64,000 nt of DNA from Paracoccus sediminis (lineage in GTDB: Bacteria > Pseudomonadota > Alphaproteobacteria > Rhodobacterales > Rhodobacteraceae): positions 1-64,000 of the forward strand of contig NZ_FZNM01000013.1 in the NCBI RefSeq assembly GCF_900188295.1, in the 5' to 3' direction. Each line of letters opens with the position of its first letter. Within the stretch, counting starts at the first letter, position 1. Made by a program: the position numbers and the translations under genes. The notes under the pieces are model-generated. The model did no database searches and had not been told where the DNA came from. It saw nothing but the letters and a program-made list of their open reading frames with translations. This document shows, piece after piece, positions 7,716 to 15,241 of this stretch.

Positions 7716-8864
7716 ATGGCCAAGCGCCCCGTTTTCGAGGAAGTCCTTGACCCGGCCGCCCCCAGCCGCCCCGTTGCGAGGACCGGCATGATCGATGCCG
7801 CCCCGCGCGGCGCCCGCCGGGCGATCCGCGCCTGGCTGACGATCCTGTTCGTCCTGGTGGTCGCCATGATCGCCTTGGGCGGGGCGACGCGCCTGACCGG
7901 ATCGGGCCTATCCATCACCGAATGGGCGCCCGTCACGGGCACCATCCCGCCGTTGTCCAACGCGGACTGGCAAGCCGAATTCGACGCGTACAAGCTGATC
8001 CCCCAATATGCCGAGGTCAATCCCGACATGGATCTGGCGGGCTTCCAGCAGATCTATCTGTGGGAATGGGGGCACCGACTGCTGGGCCGCCTCATCGGGC
8101 TTGTCTGGGCGGCGGGCTTTGTGTTTTTCTTGGCAACCAAGCGCATCCCAACCGGCTGGACCCCGCGCCTGCTGGGCCTTGGCGCGCTGGGCGGTCTGCA
8201 AGGGACCATCGGCTGGTGGATGGTCAGTTCCGGCCTGGTCCCTGGGATGACCCGCGTGGCGTCCTATCGCCTGGCTACCCATCTGGGCCTGGCCTTCGTG
8301 ATCCTGGGCCTGATCGCCTGGTATGTCCTGCTGCTGGGCCGGTCCGAGGCCGATCTGCTGCGCGCCCGCCGGGCCGGGGAAACCAAGCTGTTCTCCATGT
8401 CCACCGGCCTGATGCATCTGGCCTTTGTCCAGATCCTGATCGGCGCCCTGGTCGCGGGAATCGACGCGGGCCGCACCTATACCGGCTGGCCGACCATGGG
8501 CGGCGAATGGATCCCGTCGCTGATCTGGGATCCCGCGCTTGGCTGGCGCAACCTGTTCGAAAACCCCGCGCTGGTGCAGTTCGTGCATCGCATGACGGGC
8601 TATCTGCTGGCGATTTTTGCCGTGGTGGTCTGGCTGCGCGCCCGCCGCTCGCCCCATCCGGTGACCCGCGGGGCCTTTGCCGCGATGATCGTGGCGGTGG
8701 CGGTGCAGGTGGCGCTGGGGATCCTGAACGTGATCCATGCCTCGCCCCTGGCGCTGGCGCTGGCGCATCAGATCGGCGCGGTGGCGCTGTTTTCGCTGAT
8801 TATCCGCGCGCGGCATCACGCGCGGTATCCGCATGAAACGTCTGTCAGGGGGACTATCCGATGA
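7716..8864 (+). CDS. ctaA: Heme A synthase
   Basis: CtaA (COX15 family) oxidises heme O to heme A for aa3-type cytochrome oxidase. The 382-residue integral membrane protein has about eight hydrophobic segments, the first around residues 40-60 (AWLTILFVLVVAMIALGGATRLTGSGLSI as read in two parts), and the conserved heme-ligand histidines in the EWGHRLLGR and FVHRMTGY motifs and in the later HQIGAVAL segment. The alphaproteobacterial size fits. AAGGAG lies before the ATG. The last codon overlaps the next ATG (ATGA), so the carboxypeptidase gene is coupled to it. Confidence 0.95.
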   Translation: MAKRPVFEEVLDPAAPSRPVARTGMIDAAPRGARRAIRAWLTILFVLVVAMIALGGATRLTGSGLSITEWAPVTGTIPPLSNADWQAEFDAYKLIPQYAEVNPDMDLAGFQQIYLWEWGHRLLGRLIGLVWAAGFVFFLATKRIPTGWTPRLLGLGALGGLQGTIGWWMVSSGLVPGMTRVASYRLATHLGLAFVILGLIAWYVLLLGRSEADLLRARRAGETKLFSMSTGLMHLAFVQILIGALVAGIDAGRTYTGWPTMGGEWIPSLIWDPALGWRNLFENPALVQFVHRMTGYLLAIFAVVVWLRARRSPHPVTRGAFAAMIVAVAVQVALGILNVIHASPLALALAHQIGAVALFSLIIRARHHARYPHETSVRGTIR

Positions 8865-10333
8865 CGGCCATCAACGACCTGCTTGCCTTTCAGCGCCAGA
8901 CCGAGGCGCTGTCGTCCGTTGCCGAACGCCTGGGCTGGGATCAGGAAACCGTCATGCCGCGCGGCGCGGTGGAACAGCGGTCCGAGGAAATGGCCGCCAT
9001 CGAATCCGTGCTGCACGAACGCCGCACAGATCCCCGCATCGGCGAATGGCTGGACGTGGCCGACCCCCAGTCCGAGGCCGAGGCCCGGTCCGTCGACCTG
9101 ATCGCCCGCGATTTCAACCGGGCCAGCCGTGTCCCCGCGCGTCTGGCGCAGGAACTGGCACGCCTGACCTCGCTGTCCCAGGGCATCTGGGCCGACGCGC
9201 GCGCCAACGACGCCCCGGACGATTTCCTGCCGACGCTGGATCAGGTTCTGATGCTGAAGCGCGAGGAAGCGGCGGCCATCGCGGACGGCGGCGATCTGTA
9301 CGACGCGCTGCTGGACGACTATGAACAGGGGATGACGGGCGCCGAGATCGCGGCGCTGTTCGACGCGATGCGCCCGCGCCTTGTCGCCCTGCGCGAAAAG
9401 ATTCTGGACGCGGATACCCGGCCCCAGCCCCTGACCGGCCATTTCCCCCAGGAAACCCAGATCCGCCTGGCCCGGATCTGCGCCACGGCCTTTGACTACG
9501 ACTGGACGCGGGGGCGCATGGACATCGCCGTTCACCCGTTCAGCAGCGGCCGATGGCAGGACAGCCGGATCACCACGCGGGTGGTGGAAACCGATCCGTT
9601 CAACTGCATCTATTCCACCATCCACGAGGTCGGCCATTCCAGCTACGAACTGGGCATCGATCCGGATTACGCCTTCACCCCGCTGGGCCGGGGCGTGTCG
9701 ATGGGCGTTCACGAAAGCCAGAGCCGCATCTATGAAAACCAGATGGGCCGGGGCCGGGCCTTTGCCGGCTGGCTGTTCCACCGCATGTCGGACGCCTTCG
9801 ACGGACTGAACATCGCCGATCCCGATGCCTTCTATGCCACCGTCAACCGAGTCACCCCCGGTTTCATCCGCACCGAGGCCGACGAGGTGCAATACAACCT
9901 GCACATCATGATGCGGTTCGACCTGGAACGCGACCTGATCTCGGGCAGGCTGTCCACGGATGATCTGGTCGACGCGTGGAACGCCCGGTTCCTGCGCGAT
10001 TTCGGCGTGGCCGTGGACCGTCCGGCGAACGGCGTCTTGCAGGACGTGCATTGGTCCGTCGGCTTGTTCGGCTATTTTCCGACCTATGCCCTTGGCAACG
10101 TCTTCGCGGGTTGCCTGAACCGTGCGATGCAGGATGCCGTGCCCGGTCTGGACGATGCGCTGGCCGCAGGCGATGCGTCCCCGGCCGTCGAATGGCTGCG
10201 CGAGAACGTGCAGCGCCATGGTGGCCTGAAACGCCCCCGCGCGCTGATCGAGGACGCGACCGGCGGCGATGTGTCGCCCGAGCCATTGCTGGCCTATCTG
10301 GAACAGAAGTTCGGGCAGATTTACGGATTGTGA
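8861..10333 (+). CDS. M32-family metallocarboxypeptidase (carboxypeptidase Taq)
   Basis: The 490-residue cytosolic enzyme belongs to peptidase family M32, which trims C-terminal residues from peptides. The zinc motif HEVGH is present near residue 256 in TIHEVGHSSYELG. The family blocks GRGVSMGVHESQSR and EADEVQYNLHIMMRFDLE, the second supplying the acidic ligand region, are intact. It overlaps the ctaA stop by ATGA, but there is no obvious functional link to heme A synthesis. The gene ends at a strong hairpin shared with the convergent allE gene. Confidence 0.95.
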   Translation: MTAINDLLAFQRQTEALSSVAERLGWDQETVMPRGAVEQRSEEMAAIESVLHERRTDPRIGEWLDVADPQSEAEARSVDLIARDFNRASRVPARLAQELARLTSLSQGIWADARANDAPDDFLPTLDQVLMLKREEAAAIADGGDLYDALLDDYEQGMTGAEIAALFDAMRPRLVALREKILDADTRPQPLTGHFPQETQIRLARICATAFDYDWTRGRMDIAVHPFSSGRWQDSRITTRVVETDPFNCIYSTIHEVGHSSYELGIDPDYAFTPLGRGVSMGVHESQSRIYENQMGRGRAFAGWLFHRMSDAFDGLNIADPDAFYATVNRVTPGFIRTEADEVQYNLHIMMRFDLERDLISGRLSTDDLVDAWNARFLRDFGVAVDRPANGVLQDVHWSVGLFGYFPTYALGNVFAGCLNRAMQDAVPGLDDALAAGDASPAVEWLRENVQRHGGLKRPRALIEDATGGDVSPEPLLAYLEQKFGQIYGL

Positions 10334-10363
10334 CAAAGGCCGGGCACATGGCCCGGCCCTTTG
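10334..10363. terminator. Bidirectional terminator between M32 peptidase and allE
   Basis: CAAAGGCCGGGC (10334-10345) and GCCCGGCCCTTTG (10351-10363) form a stem with one bulged base around the loop ACATG. A/T-rich shoulders on both sides let it act on both strands. It fills the 31-nt gap between two convergent stop codons. Confidence 0.85.
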
Positions 10364-10364
10364 T

Positions 10365-11270
10365 TCACCGGTTCGGCCACAAGGGCGCGTGGCGGTTCAC
10401 GTCCTTATACAGCAGGTATCGGAACGGCCCCGGCCCGCCCGCATAGCAGGCCTGCGGGCAAAAGGCGCGCAGCCACATATAGTCGCCGGGGCCGACCTCG
10501 ACCCAGTCGCGGTTCAGGCGATAGACGGCCTTGCCCTCCAGCACGAACAGGCCGTGTTCCATCACATGCGTTTCGGCAAACGGGATCGAGCCGCCAGGCT
10601 TGAACGTCACCACGGTGATGTGCATGTCGTGGCGCAGGTCGGCCGGGTCCATGAATCGCGTCGTGCCCCAGGCCCCGTCCGTGTCGGGCATCATCGACGG
10701 CGGCACGTCCTGTTCCTGCGCGACGATTGGATCGGGCCGGTCCACGCCGTGGCTGGGCTGCCACCGCTTGCGCCACCAGTGGAACCCGGTGTTGCCCGGC
10801 GTGGTGTTCCTGACCGACCAGGCGGTGCCGGGGGGGACATAGGCGAACCCGCCGGGGCGCAGCAGATGTTCGGTTCCGGCGATGACGACCGACATCGACC
10901 CGCCCGTGACGAACAGGGCGTGCTGCACCTCGGGATCGTCGTCGGGGGTGTCGGACCCGCCGCCCTCGGCCAGCTCGACGATGTACTGGCTGAAGGTTTC
11001 CGCGAACCCCGACAGGGGCCGGGCAATCATCCACATCCGCATCCCGGTCCAGCCGGGCAGATAGCTGGTCACGATGTCGCGCATCACGGTGCGGGGGATC
11101 ACCGCATAGGCCTCGGTGAAGACGGCCGTGTCGGTGGTCATGCCGGTCTGCGGCGGCAGGCCCGCCACGGGACCGGCATAGGGGATGCGCCGGGTTTCCG
11201 TCGGCGGGACGGGGGCGATGTCGCCGGTGGGGGCGCCGGCGGGCGGCAGGTCGGGGGACAGGTCGGTCAT
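10365..11270 (-). CDS. allE: (S)-ureidoglycine aminohydrolase (bicupin)
   Basis: AllE converts (S)-ureidoglycine to (S)-ureidoglycolate and ammonia, a late step of purine ring breakdown. The 301-residue protein has two cupin barrels: an N-terminal one around VQHALFVTGGSMSVVIAGTEH with LRPGGFAYVPPGTAW, and a C-terminal one with ETHVMEHGLFVLEGKAVYRL, whose His and Glu residues form the metal site. The end (GDYMWLRAFCPQACYAGG) is a hallmark of the family. Its ATG overlaps the stop of the upstream puuE-uraD gene by ATGA, so allantoin and ureidoglycine enzymes are translated together. Its reaction precedes glyoxylate release. Confidence 0.93.
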   Translation of the reverse strand: MTDLSPDLPPAGAPTGDIAPVPPTETRRIPYAGPVAGLPPQTGMTTDTAVFTEAYAVIPRTVMRDIVTSYLPGWTGMRMWMIARPLSGFAETFSQYIVELAEGGGSDTPDDDPEVQHALFVTGGSMSVVIAGTEHLLRPGGFAYVPPGTAWSVRNTTPGNTGFHWWRKRWQPSHGVDRPDPIVAQEQDVPPSMMPDTDGAWGTTRFMDPADLRHDMHITVVTFKPGGSIPFAETHVMEHGLFVLEGKAVYRLNRDWVEVGPGDYMWLRAFCPQACYAGGPGPFRYLLYKDVNRHAPLWPNR

Positions 11271-12673
11271 GTCAGGGCCTCGTTCAGGCGAAGTTCCGCG
11301 ATGCGCATGACCTGGCGCTCGGCCTCGGCGCGCTCGGTCGGGGTGTCGTTTTGGGTGCGGGCCTGCATGGCGGCCATGATGCCAGGCTTGTCGTGGTCGC
11401 GCACGGCGATGATGAACGGGAATCCATGCCTGGCGACATAGGCGTCGTTCAGCCGGGTGAAGGTCGCGCGTTCGTCGTCGGTCAGGCTGTCCAGCCCCGC
11501 GCTGGCCTGTTCGGCGGTGCTGTCCGCCGTCAGCCGTTTCGCCTGCGCCAGCTTGCCCGCCAGGTCGGGATGGGCGTTCAGGACGCCCAGCCGTTCGTCG
11601 TCGCTGCTGGCGCGGAACACCTGCGCCATCCGCGCGGCAAGGCCCGCCGGGCTGTCGTGGACCGCGCCCATTTCCCCGTCCCAGACCCGTTCGGCGATGA
11701 AGGGCGAATGTTCATAGATGCCGCCGAATGCCTGCACGAATTCGTTTCGGTCCATCTGCGATGGCCGGGCCTTCGGTCGATACGGATGCGCCTCGGCCCA
11801 GTGCCGGGCAATGTCCAGGCGGGACGCGAACCAGACCCCCTCGTGCGCCCGGCAATGGTCAAGGAACCGCTGAATCGCCATGGCGCGGCCCGGCCGACCG
11901 GCCAGGCGGCAATGCAGGCCGATGCTCATCATCTTGGGCGCGCCCGCCACGCCCTCGGCATACAGCATGTCGAAACTGTCGCGCAGATAGTCGAAGAAAT
12001 CCGTGCCTGTCCCAAAGCCCTGACCCGACGAAAACCGCATGTCGTTGGCGTCCATCGTATAGGGCACCATCAGCTGCGGTCGGCCGTTGTGGACGTGCCA
12101 ATAGGGCAGGTCGTCCGCGATGGTGTCGGCCAGGTATTCGAAGCCGCCTTCCTCGCAGCCAAGCGCCACCGTGTTCATGGAACAGCGGCCCTGATAGAAC
12201 CCGCGCGGGCGCTGCCCGGTGACGCGGGTGTGCAGGGCGACCGCCTGGGCGATGTGGTCGGCCTCGACCTCTCGGGGCAGGTCGCGATAATCGATCCATT
12301 TCAGGCCATGGGTGGCGATTTCCCACCCCGCCGCCTGCATCGCCGCCACCTGTTCGGGGCTGCGTTCCAGGGCGGTCGCCACGCCATAGACCGTCACGGG
12401 AATGTCGCGCAGCAGCCGGTGCAGCCGCCAGAAGCCCGCCCGCGCGCCGTAATCGTAGATGGATTCCATGTTCCAGTGGCGCTTGCCCGGCCAAGGCTGG
12501 GCGCCGATGATCTCGGACAGGAACGCCTCGGACGCGGCGTCGCCATGTTCGATGCTGTTTTCGCCGCCTTCCTCGTAGTTCACCACGATCTGCACGGCGA
12601 TCCGGGCGCCGCCGGGCCATTGCGGGTCGGGGGTGGTTTCGCCATATCCTCGCAAGTCGCGGCTGTAGCGCAT
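11267..12673 (-). CDS. puuE: Bifunctional allantoinase (PuuE) / OHCU decarboxylase (UraD) fusion
   Basis: Two consecutive steps are fused in 468 residues. Residues 1-300 form a polysaccharide-deacetylase-like allantoinase of the PuuE type (IVVNYEEGGENSIEHGD, ETHGLKWIDYR-like ATHGLKWIDYRD, RGFYQGRCSMNT) opening allantoin to allantoate. Residues from about 304 form UraD, which decarboxylates OHCU to (S)-allantoin: NEFVQAFGGIYEHSPFIAERVW with the catalytic His, then HPDLAGKLA and a C-terminal FIIAVRDHDK. Fusion would channel S-allantoin between sites. ATG 12673 follows an AAAGGA site; longer in-frame extension lacks support. The gene diverges from azgA, whose promoter region holds a shared element at 12785-12825. 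Confidence 0.94.
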   Translation of the reverse strand: MRYSRDLRGYGETTPDPQWPGGARIAVQIVVNYEEGGENSIEHGDAASEAFLSEIIGAQPWPGKRHWNMESIYDYGARAGFWRLHRLLRDIPVTVYGVATALERSPEQVAAMQAAGWEIATHGLKWIDYRDLPREVEADHIAQAVALHTRVTGQRPRGFYQGRCSMNTVALGCEEGGFEYLADTIADDLPYWHVHNGRPQLMVPYTMDANDMRFSSGQGFGTGTDFFDYLRDSFDMLYAEGVAGAPKMMSIGLHCRLAGRPGRAMAIQRFLDHCRAHEGVWFASRLDIARHWAEAHPYRPKARPSQMDRNEFVQAFGGIYEHSPFIAERVWDGEMGAVHDSPAGLAARMAQVFRASSDDERLGVLNAHPDLAGKLAQAKRLTADSTAEQASAGLDSLTDDERATFTRLNDAYVARHGFPFIIAVRDHDKPGIMAAMQARTQNDTPTERAEAERQVMRIAELRLNEALT

Positions 12674-12784
12674 CGAAACATCCTTTTCGTGGCATGGTGG
12701 TCGCAGCAAACCGCGTGCGGGCCTGCGCGGCAAGCGGTCAGAGACGGAATTCTGTATCAACGAATCGGAAAAGATCACCGGCGG

Positions 12785-12825
12785 TTTCAAATAGCCGTTG
12801 AAAGACTTGCGGGTTGGCGCCGATT
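12785..12825 (+). promoter_or_regulatory. 41-bp element shared with the lysR-xdhA promoter region (copy 1)
   Basis: This stretch aligns without gaps to 25102-25142 with 32 of 41 identical positions. It contains a perfect inverted repeat TTTCAA-N7-TTGAAA (12785-12803), the T-N11-A type of site that LysR regulators bind, then a block ending GGCGCCGATT. It lies 70 nt before the azgA ATG and 111 nt before puuE-uraD on the other strand. A role as operator and promoter for purine genes is inferred. Confidence 0.6.
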
Positions 12826-12895
12826 GTTGCCCCGAACCCGGCCCCCCTAAGCTGCGCGCATGGCGGCCGGAGGAGCCGCGCGGGAGGGAAAACCC

Positions 12896-14197
12896 ATGGA
12901 ACGCTACTTCAAGCTGTCAGAGCACGGCAGCACGGTCAGGACCGAGGTGATCGCAGGCATCACCACCTTCCTGACGATGGCCTATATCATCTTCGTCAAC
13001 CCCGACATCCTGTCAACCACGGGGATGGACCGCAACGCCGTGTTCATCGCCACCTGCCTGGCCGCCGCCATCGGATCGGCGGTGATGGGGCTGTGGGCGA
13101 ACTGGCCCATCGGCATGGCGCCGGGCATGGGGCTGAACGCCTTCTTCGCATTCACCGTCGTCGGCGCCATGGGCTTCACCTGGCAACAGGCGCTGGGCGC
13201 GGTCTTCATCAGCGGGCTGATCTTCCTGTCCCTGTCGGCCACGGGCATCCGCCGCTGGCTGGTGGCGGGCATTCCGGTGTCCATGCGCAGCGGCGTCGCG
13301 GCCGGGATCGGGATGTTTTTGGGCATCATCGCGCTGAAATCCTCGGGCATCGTGGTGGACAGCCCCGCCACGCTGGTCACGCTGGGCGACCTGACGGCGC
13401 CGGGCGCGCTGCTGGCCATCGCGGGGTTCTTCATCATCGTGGCGCTGGATGCGCTGCGGGTGACGGGCGCGATCCTGATCGGCATCCTGGTCATCACCGT
13501 CGCCGCGATCCTGCTGGGCGTCAGTCAGTTCGGCGGCGTGATGTCGATGCCGCCATCGATCGCGCCCACGCTGCTGCAACTGGACGTGTGGGGCGCGCTG
13601 GGGTTCGGCATCATCCAGGTCATCCTGGTGATGGTGCTGGTCGAGGTGTTCGACGCCACCGGCACGCTGATCGGCGTGGCCAAGCGCGCGGGCCTGCTGA
13701 ACGAAGGCCCGGCCCATACCAACCCCGGCCTGTCGCGCGCGCTGATGGCGGATTCGACGGCGATCACCATCGGATCGATGCTGGGCACGTCGTCCACCAC
13801 CGCCTATGTCGAAAGCGCGTCCGGCGTGCAGGCGGGCGGGCGCACCGGGCTGACCGCGCTGGTCGTGGCCGTCCTGTTCCTGCTGGCGATGTTCTTTGCC
13901 CCGCTGGCCGGGTCCGTTCCCGCCTATGCCACCGCGCCCGCGCTGCTGTATGTCGCCACCCTGATGGTGCGCGAACTGTCCGAGATCGCGTGGGAGGACG
14001 TGACCGAGGCCGCCCCCGCCGTGCTGACCGCCCTGGTGATGCCCTTCACCTATTCCATCGCCAACGGGCTGGCCTTCGGCTTCATCAGCTATGCGGTCAT
14101 CAAGCTGCTGACCGGCAAGGCGTCCCAGGTCCATGCCGCGACCTGGATCGTGGCCGCGCTGTTCGTCATCAAGTTCGCCTTCTTCGGCGGGCATTGA
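12896..14197 (+). CDS. AzgA-type adenine/guanine/hypoxanthine permease (NCS2)
   Basis: The 433-residue membrane protein has about 12-14 hydrophobic helices and AzgA-branch signatures: ITTFLTMAYIIFVNPDIL near the start, PGMGLNAFFAFTVVG, VEVFDATGTLIGVAKRAGLL and GTSSTTAYVESASGVQAGGRTGLTAL. Proteins of this group carry adenine, guanine or hypoxanthine inward with protons. A GGGAGG site precedes ATG 12896, which is better than an ATG 36 nt upstream. Location beside allantoinase and near xanthine dehydrogenase supports a catabolic uptake role. Transcription ends at a hairpin shared with bhcR. Confidence 0.92.
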   Translation: MERYFKLSEHGSTVRTEVIAGITTFLTMAYIIFVNPDILSTTGMDRNAVFIATCLAAAIGSAVMGLWANWPIGMAPGMGLNAFFAFTVVGAMGFTWQQALGAVFISGLIFLSLSATGIRRWLVAGIPVSMRSGVAAGIGMFLGIIALKSSGIVVDSPATLVTLGDLTAPGALLAIAGFFIIVALDALRVTGAILIGILVITVAAILLGVSQFGGVMSMPPSIAPTLLQLDVWGALGFGIIQVILVMVLVEVFDATGTLIGVAKRAGLLNEGPAHTNPGLSRALMADSTAITIGSMLGTSSTTAYVESASGVQAGGRTGLTALVVAVLFLLAMFFAPLAGSVPAYATAPALLYVATLMVRELSEIAWEDVTEAAPAVLTALVMPFTYSIANGLAFGFISYAVIKLLTGKASQVHAATWIVAALFVIKFAFFGGH

Positions 14198-14211
14198 CAC
14201 CGCAGGCGGTG

Positions 14212-14250
14212 GCACAGGCGGCTGCCCCGACGACGGATGACCGCCTGTGC
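14212..14250. terminator. Hairpin between convergent azgA and bhcR
   Basis: GCACAGGCGG (14212-14221) pairs perfectly with CCGCCTGTGC (14241-14250) around a 19-nt loop. It is the only strong structure in the 59-nt gap between the two convergent stops and has no T-tract, so termination efficiency is uncertain. Confidence 0.5.
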
Positions 14251-14256
14251 TCGTCC

Positions 14257-15057
14257 TCATCCCCCCATCGCCGCCGACAGTTCCGCCGCCGCTGCCGCCA
14301 CGACCGCGCCCAGCGTCTTGACATGCTCGTGGCCGATCCGGTGCGACGGGCCGCTGACGCTGACCCCGGCGATCGCCTCGCCGCTCATGTCGAAGACCGG
14401 GGCGGCGATGCAGCGCATCCCCCGCGTCCGCTCCTCGTCGTCAAAGGAAAAGCCTCGGGCGCGGATGCGAGCCATGTCCTGGGCTAAGGCATCGACCGTC
14501 ACCTGGGTCTTGTCGGTAAAGCGTTTCAGGCCCGGACCGTCCAGATAACCGCGCAGGACTTCGGGGCGCCCGAACGCCAGCAATGCCTTGCCGATGCCAG
14601 ATGCGTGCAGGGGCGACCGGGTGCCTGGCGGAAAAAAGGCGCGGATCGTCTCGTGTGTCTCGGCCTGGCTGACGAACAGCACGGCATCGCCGTTCAGAAT
14701 CCCGAGATTCGCCGTTTCTCCGGTATGTTCCATCAGCGCGCGCAGGATCGGGCGGGCGCGTTCGACGATGCCCGACCGGCGCATGAAGGCCGAACCCAGA
14801 CGGAACGTGGCAGGCCCGATGTTCCAGGCCTGGGTTGCCGGATCGCTTTCCACCATGCCGCGCGCGGCCAGCGAATGCAGCAGGCGGTGGACGGTCGAGG
14901 GCGACTGGTCCATCCGGTCGGCAACCTCGCTCAGCGTCAGGCCGGGATGGGCGGCCAGCAGGTCCAGCATGTCCAGGGCGCGGTCCAGCACCTGCACGGT
15001 GCCGCCTTGGTCCTTGGCGCTGCGGGGGCGGCCGCGGCGGCGGGTCGGTTCAGACAT
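14257..15057 (-). CDS. bhcR: IclR-family regulator of the beta-hydroxyaspartate cycle
   Basis: BhcR is the regulator divergent from bhcABCD in Paracoccus, reported to bind its promoter and respond to glyoxylate. This 266-residue protein has a basic N-terminal tail (RRRGRPRSAK), an IclR winged-HTH at about residues 25-80 (LSEVADRMDQSPSTVHRLLHSLAARGMV) and the C-terminal effector domain (SPLHASGIGKALLAF and DDEERTRGMRCIAAPVFD). A palindrome matching the IclR-type operator sits in the 184-bp intergenic region. Its position, strand and family match the known cluster, so the assignment rests on both sequence and neighbourhood. Ligand specificity here is inferred. Confidence 0.93.
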   Translation of the reverse strand: MSEPTRRRGRPRSAKDQGGTVQVLDRALDMLDLLAAHPGLTLSEVADRMDQSPSTVHRLLHSLAARGMVESDPATQAWNIGPATFRLGSAFMRRSGIVERARPILRALMEHTGETANLGILNGDAVLFVSQAETHETIRAFFPPGTRSPLHASGIGKALLAFGRPEVLRGYLDGPGLKRFTDKTQVTVDALAQDMARIRARGFSFDDEERTRGMRCIAAPVFDMSGEAIAGVSVSGPSHRIGHEHVKTLGAVVAAAAAELSAAMGG

Positions 15058-15084
15058 TTTTGTCCTTTTCTAAAGAATACATTG

Positions 15085-15136
15085 CGGAAACCGCGATAAT
15101 CGGAAACGCGGGCTGAAAAATGCCAAGCCAATGGCA
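15085..15136. promoter_or_regulatory. Repeats on the bhcR side of the divergent intergenic region
   Basis: CGGAAAC occurs twice in direct orientation 16 bp apart (15085-15091 and 15101-15107), each followed by a CG-rich end. Next comes an inverted repeat TGCCA-N6-TGGCA (15121-15136). They lie 28-79 nt upstream of the bhcR start, so they may be further BhcR subsites or belong to its own promoter. Confidence 0.4.
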
Positions 15137-15167
15137 ATGTTCGCTGATTCCGCTTTTAGCGTCAAAA

Positions 15168-15182
15168 TGGAAATGTTTTCCA
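15168..15182. promoter_or_regulatory. Candidate BhcR operator (IclR-type palindrome)
   Basis: TGGAAA-N3-TTTCCA is a perfect 6-bp-arm palindrome that differs from the classical E. coli IclR consensus at one core position. It ends six bases before the -35 element of the bhc promoter, a place suited to activation or to control of polymerase access. Confidence 0.7.
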
Positions 15183-15188
15183 GAAAAA

Positions 15189-15234
15189 TTGTGGCATCTG
15201 GCCGCAAGGGGTATGCTGGGCGTATCAGAGGAGG
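15189..15234 (+). promoter_or_regulatory. bhcABCD promoter and ribosome-binding site
   Basis: A -35 hexamer TTGTGG (15189-15194), a 17-nt spacer and a -10 hexamer TATGCT (15212-15217) are spaced ideally. A strong Shine-Dalgarno sequence AGAGGAGGAA follows at about 15227-15236, six bases before the bhcA ATG. The predicted leader is very short, so no riboswitch fits. Confidence 0.65.
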
Positions 15235-15241
15235 AACCGCC

